The position numbers and the translations under genes are program-made. A model generated the notes under the pieces. The model saw only the letters and a program-made list of their open reading frames with translations, did no database searches and was not told the DNA's origin. From the NCBI RefSeq assembly GCF_937616625.2, contig NC_065571.1:16804501-16868500 (forward strand): a DNA stretch of 64,000 nucleotides, given 5' to 3'. This document shows positions 23,284 to 33,599 of this stretch, in pieces (the stretch's first letter is position 1; every line of letters starts with the position of its first letter). Source of the DNA: Mercurialis annua (taxonomy: Eukaryota; Streptophyta; Magnoliopsida; Malpighiales; Euphorbiaceae).

Positions 23284-23544
23284 TTCCATCCGTTCTAAAA
23301 TAATAGACCACTTTCTCCTTTCACATAATTTAAAAAACATAACTAATGCTCTAATTTATTATAACTTTATCTTCATTTTTTTTATCATATTCTTATTAAA
23401 TATTGTGATTAATTTACTAATAGCATTAAATGGTAAACTTTAAATAAAGGCAATATAAAAAAATCAGCACTTTAAATTGTAATTTACTGGGAACATGGAC
23501 AACTATTTGGGATAAAAAAAGAAGAAAGTGGACTATTATTGGAG
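23284..23544. mobile_element. Stowaway-like (Tc1/mariner) MITE
   Basis: Left arm 'ccatccgttctaaaataata' then 'gaccactttct'; right arm 'agaaagtggactattattgg'. It is flanked by TA (23282-23283 and 23545-23546). The 'tccgt.c.aaaataat' start is typical of Stowaway termini. 261 bp, no coding. Confidence 0.7.
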
Positions 23545-23556
23545 TATTAAAATTAA

Positions 23557-24660
23557 GGTGAAAAGCTCATTTTAGTTCCTGAGGTCGAACCAAAAGAATA
23601 AATAAACCCATAGAATCGAGGTTGGCTCACTTCACATCTAGTAGTTGTCCAAAACGGCTCACATTACACCGCTGTTAGTTTCTTCAATCAAATGATGACG
23701 TGGCATGTAAGGAAAAATTTCAAAAATATTCTTAATATTTAAAATACTTATCAATTTTATATTTATAAACTTTTTAAACCATTTTCACCCCTTTCTTCAT
23801 TTAAATATCAATAATTAAAAACATACTTAAAGTTAAAATATTTATTAATACAATAAGATACTTCAAACCCTAATTAAACGCTTCAAAATCCAATTAATCA
23901 AATTAAAATTTAATTAAACTAATTAAAATTAAATTTACATCTAATTATATTAAAAATTAAAAGTTTAAACCTAAGAACATATGAGCTGTTCTTCCAAGGG
24001 GAAGAACAGTCCGGCTATTCTTCCATGGGGAAGAACAGCCGATATGTTCTTCCCCATGGAAGAACAGCTTGGGGAAGAACAACCGATCTGTTATTTCCAA
24101 TGGAAGAACATATTTATTTTTCTATGGGAACAATAGTCCGGAAAAGACGAATGGGTTCGTTCCATTCGTCTTCACCGGTGATTTTTTTTTAATTATTAGT
24201 TGGAATATTTGTTTCGTTGGAGATTATAGATGTGGTTTCCGGCAAGTATTCGGGGTTGGGTAGGCGAACTAGATTTAATTAGTTGAATTTTGAAGCGTTT
24301 AATTGGATTTCGAAGCGTTTAATTTTGTTTTGAAATGTTTAATTGTGTTTCAATTGTTTTAATTAATATTTTAATATTAAATATTTTTTTAATTATTAAT
24401 ATTTTAAATGAAAAAGAGGGTGAAAATTGTTAAAAAAATTTGTAAGTATAAAATTGGTAAATATTTTTAACATTAAAGATTTTTTTGAATATTTTTCCTA
24501 TGTGCCACGCCATCATTTGACAGAAAAAAATTAACAGAGTCAAGTTTTCGATGTGATATGAGCTGTTTTGGACAACTACAGGTGTGAAGTTAGCCAATCT
24601 CGATCTTAAGAGGTTATTTATTCGTTTCGTTCAATTTAAAAGCTAATGTGAGCCTTTGCC
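23557..24660. mobile_element. foldback element C with central hairpin array
   Basis: About 1.1 kb. The arms pair over more than 100 bp: 'tagttgtccaaaacggctca' on the left, and its partner 'gagctgttttggacaactac' on the right. The ends are GGTGAAAAGC and GCCTTTGCC. No clear target duplication remains. The inner arms and array resemble elements A and B in layout, not in sequence. There is no transposase. Confidence 0.7.
23986..24165. repeat. central hairpin array of foldback element C
   Basis: Modules use the word GTTCTTCC/GGAAGAAC around CCATGG-like centres: 23988-24007 (centre CCAAGG), 24017-24036, 24046-24065 and further partial copies to 24165. Confidence 0.85.
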
Positions 24661-25292
24661 AAATGAAAGATAATATTTATATTTTACGAGTTATTCAAAC
24701 CAAGTTAATAAATTTAAATATATATGCTAGCACATTTAAATTAAAAAATTAATTAATAAATAATTATTTGTCCAAATTTAGTCATCTAAAAGTTTACCAA
24801 ATACAGCTTGATTGGAAAAATCCAGCGGAGGGTAGTTGAGTAAATACCGAACCATCAAGGTAGGGTAATGGTAATTTCATAAAGAGTTAGGGGGTGGAGA
24901 TGAATAGCGAGAATGGTCTTTAGAAAATTCCTTTCTAGCTTGCGTAAGAAACTGAAATTTTATATTAGAAGGCACAGGAATCTAAGGATAAAAAATGACG
25001 GGTGAAGGTGATTTTTCCGGCTTTAGCCACTAAGTTCTTTTATTTTTTTAGTTATCAATTTTAAAATTACACGGAATTAAATTAATATAATTTTAAATAA
25101 TAATTAAAATAAATATAAAAATTTTATTTTTTTCCTAATTTATATTTTATATGTATTTTTGTGTCGGAAACTCCTTTTTTTCCTCCAATAATTTTCTTTT
25201 ATTATCTAACAAACTTTTATACAATTGCTCCTTATAACAAGTTTTAAATTAGATTATAAGACATTTTTATTACTTTAGAATATTTATCAAAT
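24661..25292. other. intergenic, nothing recognised
   Basis: 24790-25030 is less AT-rich than its surroundings but has no coding frame or known repeat signature. Confidence 0.4.
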
Positions 25293-25627
25293 GGCCTAAT
25301 TACTTAAGGACTACTATTGTAATTTTTTTTATTTATACCATGATTTAAGAAATTTTTTAATTGTATGCTATTTTCAATTTTTCATCTCTACCCTAATGAA
25401 TTGAATTGACCTATTTTTCTTTAAAAAAGAATTTAAATTAGTTCTTCATTTGTATTTAATTGTTTTTAATATTTTTATCATTATATTAATTAAATTGTCA
25501 AAAAAATTTAATTTTGGGGTAAAGATAAAACATAAAAATTGAAAATAGGGTACAATTAAAAAATTTCCGAAGTCATGATATAAATAAAAAAAAGTTATAA
25601 GGTGAATGATTTTTAGGTAATTAGGCT
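25293..25627. mobile_element. Mutator-type MITE, 335 bp
   Basis: Terminal inverted repeats GGCCTAATTA...TAATTAGGCT with a perfect 9-bp target duplication TTATCAAAT (25284-25292 and 25628-25636). The short frame on the minus strand is not coding. Confidence 0.8.
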
Positions 25628-25636
25628 TTATCAAAT

Positions 25637-26130
25637 CAGTTCTTGTGATCCATTTTTTTGTTTTTGCAATTCTCGATAAAATTTATACTTCTTTTTAATT
25701 ATAAATTATGTGTCAGATAACTGTAAAATTATTATTCCATTTTTCCACAAAATATATTAATAAATTTTAACAATAAATAGAGTATATTTATTTTTATCTC
25801 TTTTATGTTTTAGCGGTATTTCATATTAGTTTTATTTAACGTTCTATATAAATATGTAAATAAAATATAAGATTCAAATACCATATATAATTTGAAGTTT
25901 TTGTTAGCAACATAAAATTTGAATTATATATTGAAAATGTCGTTGATTAGATTATATTGTATTTTCCTGAATAATTGATTTTTTATGTATATTTTTACAC
26001 ATTATAAATTTCATTCTTGAAATACTTTATTAAAATATTGCTTATGTTTCTTAAAATACATAAATTATAATTAATGTAATTCATTATAATTTATTTATTA
26101 ATTAAAAATACGCCGCATAAATTTTAATCC
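25637..26130. other. AT-rich intergenic, nothing recognised
   Basis: No frame or structured repeat seen. Confidence 0.4.
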
Positions 26131-26135
26131 AATGG

Positions 26136-26137
26136 CG

Positions 26138-26175
<38 letters not shown>

Positions 26176-26374
26176 GTATATGTATATATATATATATGTA
26201 TTTATACACTACCATTTATAGTTGCAGTAAATTATTTTTAGATCATTTTTTAAATTTAATTTTTTTTATCTTAATGAATTTAAAATTTATATTTTGAAAA
26301 CATTTAGTTTCTGTAGTAATTATTTATTTTAAGTGTTACGTACTAACAATATATAGAACCCGTTATATAAATAA

Positions 26375-26405
<31 letters not shown>

Positions 26406-27390
26406 TAAATCATTATTCTAGTTTAAATAATTAGTCTAGTTTAAATAAATTATTATACATTATTCTTTAGAAAAGTGATATTATTAATAACATAAAAATA
26501 TATCAAAACTTAAGTTTCATTCCTTAATTACGTATCTACAATCGTAAGCTTGTACATTTGTATGAAATTTAATTAATAATTATTTAATATATCATACTTT
26601 TAAAATAAATTCATACAAGTAATAGCTAATATTTTATTATTTATGAAATATTATCTATTAATAGTAACTCTTAGAAATTAAATGAGTGTTTCATTTGTAT
26701 TTTATTCAATTTAGAAAGCTAATGCGAATTATCTATTAATAATATCTTTTAAAAATTAAATAAGTCTTTTATTAAACGAATATATATATGTATATATGTA
26801 TATATATATATATATATATGTATATGTATATATATATGTATTTATACACTACCATTTATAGTTGCAGTAAATTATTTTTAGATCATTTTTTAAATTTAAT
26901 TTTTTTTATCTTAATGAATTTAAAATTTATATTTTGAAAACATTTAGTTTCTGTAGTAATTATTTATTTTAATTGTTAAGTACTAACAATATATAGAACC
27001 CGTTATATATATATATTATATATATATTAAATCATTATTCTAGTTTAAATAATTAGTCTAGTTTAAATAAATTTTTATACATTATTCTTTAGAAAAGTGA
27101 TATTATTAATAACATAAAAGTATATCAAAACTTAAGTTTCATTCCTTAATTACGTATCTACAATCGTAAGCTTGTACATTTGTATGAAATTTAATTAATA
27201 ATTATTTAATTATCATACTTTTAAAATAAATTCATACAAGTAATAGCTAATATTTATTATTTATGAAATATTATCTATTAATAGTAACTCTTAGAAATTA
27301 AATGAGTGTTTCATTTGTATTTTATTCAATTTAGAAAGCTAATGCGAATTATCTATTAATAATATCTTTTAAAAATTAAATAAGTCTTTC
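26136..27390 (+). repeat. 640-bp tandem duplication bounded by TA microsatellites
   Basis: A (CT)n(TA)n tract at 26141-26200 opens copy 1. The unit starting 'gtatttatacactaccattt' occurs at about 26198 and again at about 26838, a period of 640 bp. The copies stay in register to about 26780 and 27388 with few differences, mostly in the internal (AT)n tract (26376-26402 versus about 27005-27030). A second TA/TG-rich tract at 26783-26840 separates the copies. Confidence 0.8.
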
Positions 27391-27641
27391 ATTTTTTTGA
27401 GAACTCATGAGAATGCTCTTTTGATTATCTTAATTATATAAGTATATATATTCTTTATAGTAATAATTTTAAGACAACCTATCAATATTTAAAAGTTATA
27501 TAATTTTTTAAGTTATAAATATTAAAACTAAATTGACCATATATGTAAAATATTTTGTACAAATTTTATTTTATTAATATAATTATCTATTTAATAAAGT
27601 TTAGAATTTAATTATAAAATACATCTAAATTTTTTAAAGCG

Positions 27642-27691
<50 letters not shown>

Positions 27692-28079
27692 AGAAAGTGA
27701 AGTAAATAGTAGTTTATCTAACATGAATTTAAACATTAAACATCAATATTAACCTATTTAATTATTCTTAGATAAAATCTTGCATACAAAAAATCAGGAG
27801 GCGTATTTATCTCATGTACATATATACACTTTTAACATCAACATCATTTTTCATACCACCAATAATGAAATTATAATGAAAATATTTTATTATTCGATTA
27901 CAATAAAAGAATGCTCAATTGAATACCTCGAGCTGTAGACGGGCCAGAAGATAAATCGCACGAAGAAAGACTCAGCTCGACAAAAAGACTATGAGTTGCA
28001 ACGCAATCATCAGATAAACACTCAAAACAAATGATGGCTCGAAAAGCATAAATTGAATAATTTCAATCTAAACCACACA
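27391..28079. other. AT-rich intergenic with (TA)n microsatellite
   Basis: A (TA)n run of about 45 bp at 27644-27688. 27905-28079 is more balanced and may be LINE 5' leader or flank. No gene recognised. Confidence 0.4.
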
Positions 28080-28479
28080 AAAGGAAAATGTTTTCTTTCT
28101 CCCGAATTTCTCTCGGCACGTTAGTTTTTGCTAACACACGTCGTTCTCCGATGGTGAAGAAACAAGGTTGAAAAGGAAATCTGAATAAGAAAAATGCAAA
28201 GGAAGGTCAAAAGTAAACGATAATGAAGGAAATATAGCTATAGAAAGAGGGAGGAACGATTGAAGTAGTAGAGCAAATAAATATTGTTGATAAAAAGGAA
28301 GAGGAACATAATGAAGTTAAAGAGAAAAATACCGAGGAAGATAAGAAATGGGTAGATCTGCTAAAGACAAACCGTCTCAAAGACTTAGGGAGCTTGCTGA
28401 ATTATATTTCTCCGATTGTTAATAAATGAGTGAGAATAGCCAAGATTGAACATGAACATATCTTAAAAGAGGAAGAAAG

Positions 28480-29330
28480 ATGAAAATATATAGTATTAGG
28501 AGTGTTTATGGATTAACTCCTAGATTCTACAAAATTCATATCTTCATCAGAAATAGATGGGAGAAGATTGGCATGATTGATTTTTATCAAATTAACCTAA
28601 TTTACATGCTTTTATGTTCGATTCAGAAGAAAGGAAACATACATCCATGGCGGATGGCCCTATCACGTTTGATAAACATCCCTTTATTCTTGAAGAATGG
28701 AGGAAGAATATGTCATTTGACATTGTTGAAGTAGCTTTAGTTCCTATTTTAGTCAAATTCCATATGTTGAGATGGGAGTTTTGGAGCCCTAATTCTCCGA
28801 GTTCAATAGAAAATATTCTGGAAAAACCTCTATTTGTAGACAAATGTACAAGGGAGAGAACCAGACTAGCTTATGCTAGAGTCTTAAGAGACATGAAGTT
28901 GAAGGGGATATTCCCAGATGTGGTGGTCATTTAAGATGTGGAAGGAAATCAACAATACCCAATTTGTGGAGTATGAGTGGAAGCTTATTCTCTGTGAGGT
29001 TTGCCATATATTAGGGCATAGAAACTATGAAACAAAACCAATTTGGATAGCAAAAGGGGAAGACAAATAAGCAGTTTAAATGGTTGATAACAATCATGAC
29101 AAATATATTAAAAGTAAGGAAGAACAAGTGGAGAGCTTATCTGTTGAGGAGGAGAAAGTGAATGAGAGTGAAACTCAGAACACTAGCCTTACTACTCCTT
29201 AAGAGGAAGGATTTTAAGTGGTCATTAACAAGAAACAAAAAAACAAGTTGCTTGTTAAAGATAATGAGAGAGTTAACTCAGAAAATCGGGGAGAAGATTG
29301 GAGGTAATCCTAAGAACTTTGCTTTGTGAA
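28480..29330 (+). pseudogene. LINE ORF1 remnant (DUF4283-like)
   Basis: The frame at 28614-28934 carries the DUF4283 pattern seen in plant LINE ORF1 proteins: ITFDKHPFILEEWRKNMSFD, a hydrophobic ALVPILVKFHMLRWEFW, and IENILEKPLFVDKCTRERTR followed by LAYARVLRDM. The zinc-knuckle region downstream is degraded, with only CHILGHRNYE-like traces near 29010. Stops at 28930 and beyond break it. ORF1 proteins bind LINE RNA; this copy cannot be functional. Confidence 0.65.
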
Positions 29331-29389
29331 TATAATTGATAAGGTTGCTACCAAGAGGCTAATAAGCCTCTAGATAGAGGAAAATAAGT

Positions 29390-32300
29390 TTCATTTGTTG
29401 GAATATCAAGGTACTGAATAATCTCCAAAAACAAGTTTAGACTCATCGTCTGTTTCTTAGTAAGAATATTGTGTTAGCTGGTTTATTGGAGACTAGAGTT
29501 TGAGAGATTAATAAGAATATAGTTTGGAAAAATATGAGAATGTTGGGTTAGAATATGATTGATAATTAAAATCATAGTGAGAATGAGAGTATGTGGATCG
29601 TTTATAATGATATGAAAGTTAAAGTTCAGGTTACTGAGAGTATGAATCACTTGATTCAAGATTACTATAGGAGAAATGAGTATCTTATGGACCTTGATTT
29701 ATGCGGTCAGTCTTATTAATGACAGACATGGGATATGGAGGAAACTTATTGAGATTTTTATAATAGTAAAAGCGACCTAGATTGTGCAGGGGGACTTCAA
29801 CATTATTATGAATGATATAGATAGAATGGGTGGGAATGAGCTAGAAATAGAGCATGCTGAGGAAATAGTTAAAAGTTTGTCTGTTGTTGGGCTTTTTGAG
29901 CTTAGGAGTACTGGTTGCTATTTCACCTGGAACAATAATCAAATGGATGGAAATAGAATATGGATGAGATTAGACAACATTTTATCTAATGGAAAGGTTC
30001 ATGATGTGCTTCAGAACTCTTATTTTGAAGCTTTGCCTTATGGGATTAGCTTCAGGCTTAATTTCAACAATAGAGTTTTCTCTAATACAACTCAAAGAGT
30101 TGAGACTCGGAGAGATAGGTTGAATAAGGTCCAGAAGGACTTACAGGAAGACATTACGAAACAGTATCTAATAGAAGAGGAGAAAGCAATGGCCATCCAC
30201 TTAGAGTTTCTTATAAGATGTGAAGAGAGTTACTTTAAACAAAAATCTAGATTTAATTGGCTAAAGTTGGGGGATGTTAACACCAAGTATTTCCACAGTT
30301 CAGTCAAGCAAAGAAGAAGTAAAAATAGTATCCTGTTCTTGAAATTAGAGGATGGTAGTATTACCAGCTCTAAGAAAGACATTCATAAGGAGATCACTAG
30401 ATACATTAAAGAGCTGGTTAACAACTCTGAGACCAACAAAAAGCACATTGATTATGAGAGTTATAGAACAGGGGTAACTTTTATTGATGAAGATCTAATA
30501 AAGAATGTTACAGAAGAAGAGGTCAAAAAAGTTATGTTCTCGATTGGGTCTGATAAAGCAGCAGGGGGCCTTCACTTCTAGTAAGATTCTCAAACAAAAC
30601 AACTCTACTTCAATCGTTGTGGTGCTTAAAAATGTTAATGTCGATAGTTTTATATATTTCAAACCTATAGCATATGCTGCAATGTTGTTTATAGAATTGT
30701 GGGTAAAGTGATTTCTACTAGACTAAGCCCCTTGCTTATAAATATTATCTCCCGAAACCAGTCAGTCTTTGTCCCAAATAAATCAATTGCTCACAACATT
30801 ATGTTGGCTCATAAACTGGTCAAAAACTACCATAAGAACAAAGGCCCTCATAAATGCCTCCTTAAAATTAATCTTAAAAAAGCATAGGAATCTATCTCCT
30901 AGGATTTTACTGAGGAAATGCTTCTAGGTCCGAACTTCTATAGTAAATTTATATCACTTATTATGGATTGTCTTAGAACTCCGAGCTTCACTATTATTTG
31001 GAATGGTACCTCTGGTAATAAGTTCTATTCTAAAAAGGACTTAGACAAGGGGCTCTTTCTATTCTAAATTAACCTTTATTATTAATGGCCTAGGTTTTAA
31101 AGAAGGGACTCTTCCTCTTAGATACATATGATTCCTTATGATTTCTTCTAGACTTTCTAAAGAAGAATGTAAAGGCATTACTAAGAAAATTACCAGCAAA
31201 ATTCATAGCTGGTCCATTAGATTGTTGTCTTATGTTGGTTGGATTTAGTTAATTAATTCTGTTTTGATGAGCATGCATGTCTTTTGGGCCTCTATTATGA
31301 TTTTACCTAAAAGTGTCATTAATGATATCCAGAGAATTTGCTCAAGCTTTTTATGGCCTGGGAAAGAAGAAGGGAGATACAATGCTATGGTATCTTAGTA
31401 TGATATTTCTAAAATGAAAAGAGAATGGGGTTTAGGAGTGTAAGATATAACCTCTTGGATAGAGCAGCTATAACAAAGCATATCTGACATATTTACAATA
31501 ATCCTAGTTCTTTATGGGTTAAATTGATTAAAGCCAATTAGAGTAAGAACTGCAGTTTCTAGGGTATCAAGATTAATGAGAAAGCTAGCTGGATCAGGAA
31601 AGGTATTTTGAACATCAGAGATGAAGCTAAGAAAGTCATGGATTTCAGATTAGGGGATGGTACTAAAAATATTTTTAGAGAGACCGCTTGATTCATGGGT
31701 ATTCTTTACTTAACAAAATTCCCTAGAGTGAAGATGAGAGACTCTAATATTCCTAAAAATAGCTCAATAGAAACTCTGTGGAGAAATAATAATTGGGGTT
31801 TTCCAGACCCTTTGATGAGGAGTCATAAAGAATAATTTCAAAGTGAGATGAGGCTAAGAAGATGCAGTGAAGTGGAAAGTTATTCATCAAAACAAGTTTT
31901 CAATTGACAGAACTTTGAGAATGCTCAAAACTCAAAATAACAATCAGCATTGGTTCATAATTATTTTGGGGAAGAATTCCATCCCTAGACATAACTTCAT
32001 TTTGTAGGTAGCAATGAAAAGAAGGTTGAAAACAAAGAACAAATTGGGAAGATGGGGGGTAACTCATGATGATCTGTGTGTGATGTTGTAACACTAGGGA
32101 TGAAACTATTAATCACTGTTTTTATGAGTATGACATTGATAAGGAAGTTTGGAATAGATTTAGCCCTATTTACGGAATAGAGTAGAACATTAGGTATTTG
32201 AAAAGGACGGTGACTTAGTTTTGCAAGAGAGCTGGCAGCAAAAGTAAATTGGCTAACTTCAGAAGGGTGACTATGGCTTCCATTACTTACTATTTATGGA

Positions 32301-32480
32301 ATGATAAAAATAGGAAGATTTTTCTTCAAAAATATATGGTGCCTGAGATGACTGTAAAGAAGATTAGACAGATTTTGCTGGATACGTTTAATATTTATAG
32401 CACAGATAGTAGCTTAATTGGATTTTTGACGTATTTATGCCTACGGGACTTAAAAAATTCCAAATTAGTGCCTCCCTAAA
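29390..32480 (+). pseudogene. LINE ORF2 remnant (endonuclease, RT, zf-RVT)
   Basis: The endonuclease start (ICWNIKVLNNLQKQ, VLAGLLETRV) is near 29400. The longest clean frame (29784-30581) holds the C-terminal endonuclease (QGDFNIIMNDIDRMGGNE) and the linker RFNWLKLGDVNTKYFHSSVK typical of plant L1. RT pieces follow in other frames (SVFVPNKSIAHNIMLAHKLV, CLLKINLKKA). The palm FADD motif is missing. Downstream pieces FWASIMILPKSVINDIQRIC and, at 32249-32479, ASITYYLWNDKNRKIF are the zinc-binding and tail regions. Many stops show long inactivity. Confidence 0.75.
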
Positions 32481-32490
32481 AAATAAATCC

Positions 32491-32765
32491 TATTTTGTAT
32501 CTGGGCTCACGTAATCCACGATCTAGGATGGCGGATTACGTGACAATCAACGTTCTTACAACGCGGATTGCCCCTATGATTCCCTGCCAATGGCAGGGAA
32601 GCTGATCATTAACGGTCCATTTACAGCAATCCGCGTTCATTGGCAGGGAATCTGACCATTAACGGTCCATTTACAGCAATCCTCGTTCCTAGAACACGAA
32701 TTGCTGTGTATAAATGGGAGAATTTGTCCCCCATTTTGCACACAACATATAAAAAGCCCATTTTT
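32491..32765. repeat. cluster of hairpins in AT-balanced spacer
   Basis: Three palindromes lie in 200 bp. TCACGTAATCC/GGATTACGTGA (about 32508-32542) and TTCCCTGCCA/TGGCAGGGAA (about 32580-32600) are followed by ACAGCAAT...ATTGCTGT (32673-32707). The sequence around 'ctgaccattaacggtcc' is present twice in direct orientation. This may be the end of an unrecognised element. Confidence 0.55.
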
Positions 32766-32767
32766 AG

Positions 32768-33418
32768 TGAAACTTTCAAACGGTTAAAAGATTTATTTTA
32801 TCTTTCTCGAGCTATAGACTTAGTGAAATTTCCAAGCTGTTAAAAGATTGATTTTATCTTTCTTGAGCTATACACTCAGTGAAATTTTCAAGTTGTTGAA
32901 GGATTGATTTTATCTTTCTCGAGCTATACACTTAGAGAAATTTCCAAGTTGTTAAATAATGGCTTAACCTATCTAGAGGCCCTTGTACTTTACACTTCTT
33001 TTCCGTAGGTCCTTATACTTCATTTTTGTATTATCTTGTCCTTCTACTTACCTATTTTTGATTTTCAGGTCCTTTTTGAGTTTTTTCCAGTCCCTCTACT
33101 TACAATCTTTTTTCCTCCAGTCCCTATACTTACAATCTTTTTTTCCTCCAGTCACACAAAAGGACTGGAAAAAACTCAAAAAGGACCTGAAAAATAAAAA
33201 TAGGCAAGTAAAGGGATCAGATAATACAAAAATGAAGTATAAGGACCTACGAAAAAAAAAGTGTAAAGTACAGGGGCCTCTAGATGGGTTTGGCCTTAAA
33301 TAATTGATTTTATCTTTCTCGAGCTATACATTTAGTGAAATTTCCAAGTTGTTAAAAGATTGATTTTATCTTTCTCAAGATATCTACTTGGTGAAACTTC
33401 CAAGATGAATAACCTTAG
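32768..33418 (+). repeat. 56-bp minisatellite, split by a MITE
   Basis: About five to six copies of a 56-bp unit with core 'gattttatctttctcgagct' and 'agtgaaatttccaagttgtt'. Copies lie at 32768-32960 and 33296-33418. The array is interrupted by the MITE at 32961-33295. Confidence 0.85.
32961..33295. mobile_element. Mutator-type MITE inside the minisatellite, 335 bp
   Basis: The terminal inverted repeats are about 130 bp long (left GGCTTAACC, right GGTTTGGCC). Both arms contain 'tttttgagttttttccagtc' or its complement. A perfect 9-bp target duplication TTAAATAAT lies at 32952-32960 and 33296-33304. The 9-bp size assigns it to the Mutator superfamily. Confidence 0.85.
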
Positions 33419-33599
33419 CCAGACAGGTTAAGATAAATACATAGCTAAGAAAAATCAAGAAATTCATGACAATCAAGATGAATCGAGATGGCTAAGTGAA
33501 ACTAAACCGATCTTGTCATAAAAAGAAAAACAATGTACTTGGCAAGCTTACAAAATTAAAAAAGAAATTAGTATTACAAAATTAATGAAGCGGAGTATC

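Larger units (their letters stand above)
28080..32490 (+). mobile_element. degenerate plant L1-type LINE
   Basis: The order ORF1 (DUF4283-like), endonuclease, RT and reverse-transcriptase zinc-binding region is readable on the + strand through many stops and frameshifts. The RT palm with the catalytic Asp pair is missing (deletion near 31080). Confidence 0.75.
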
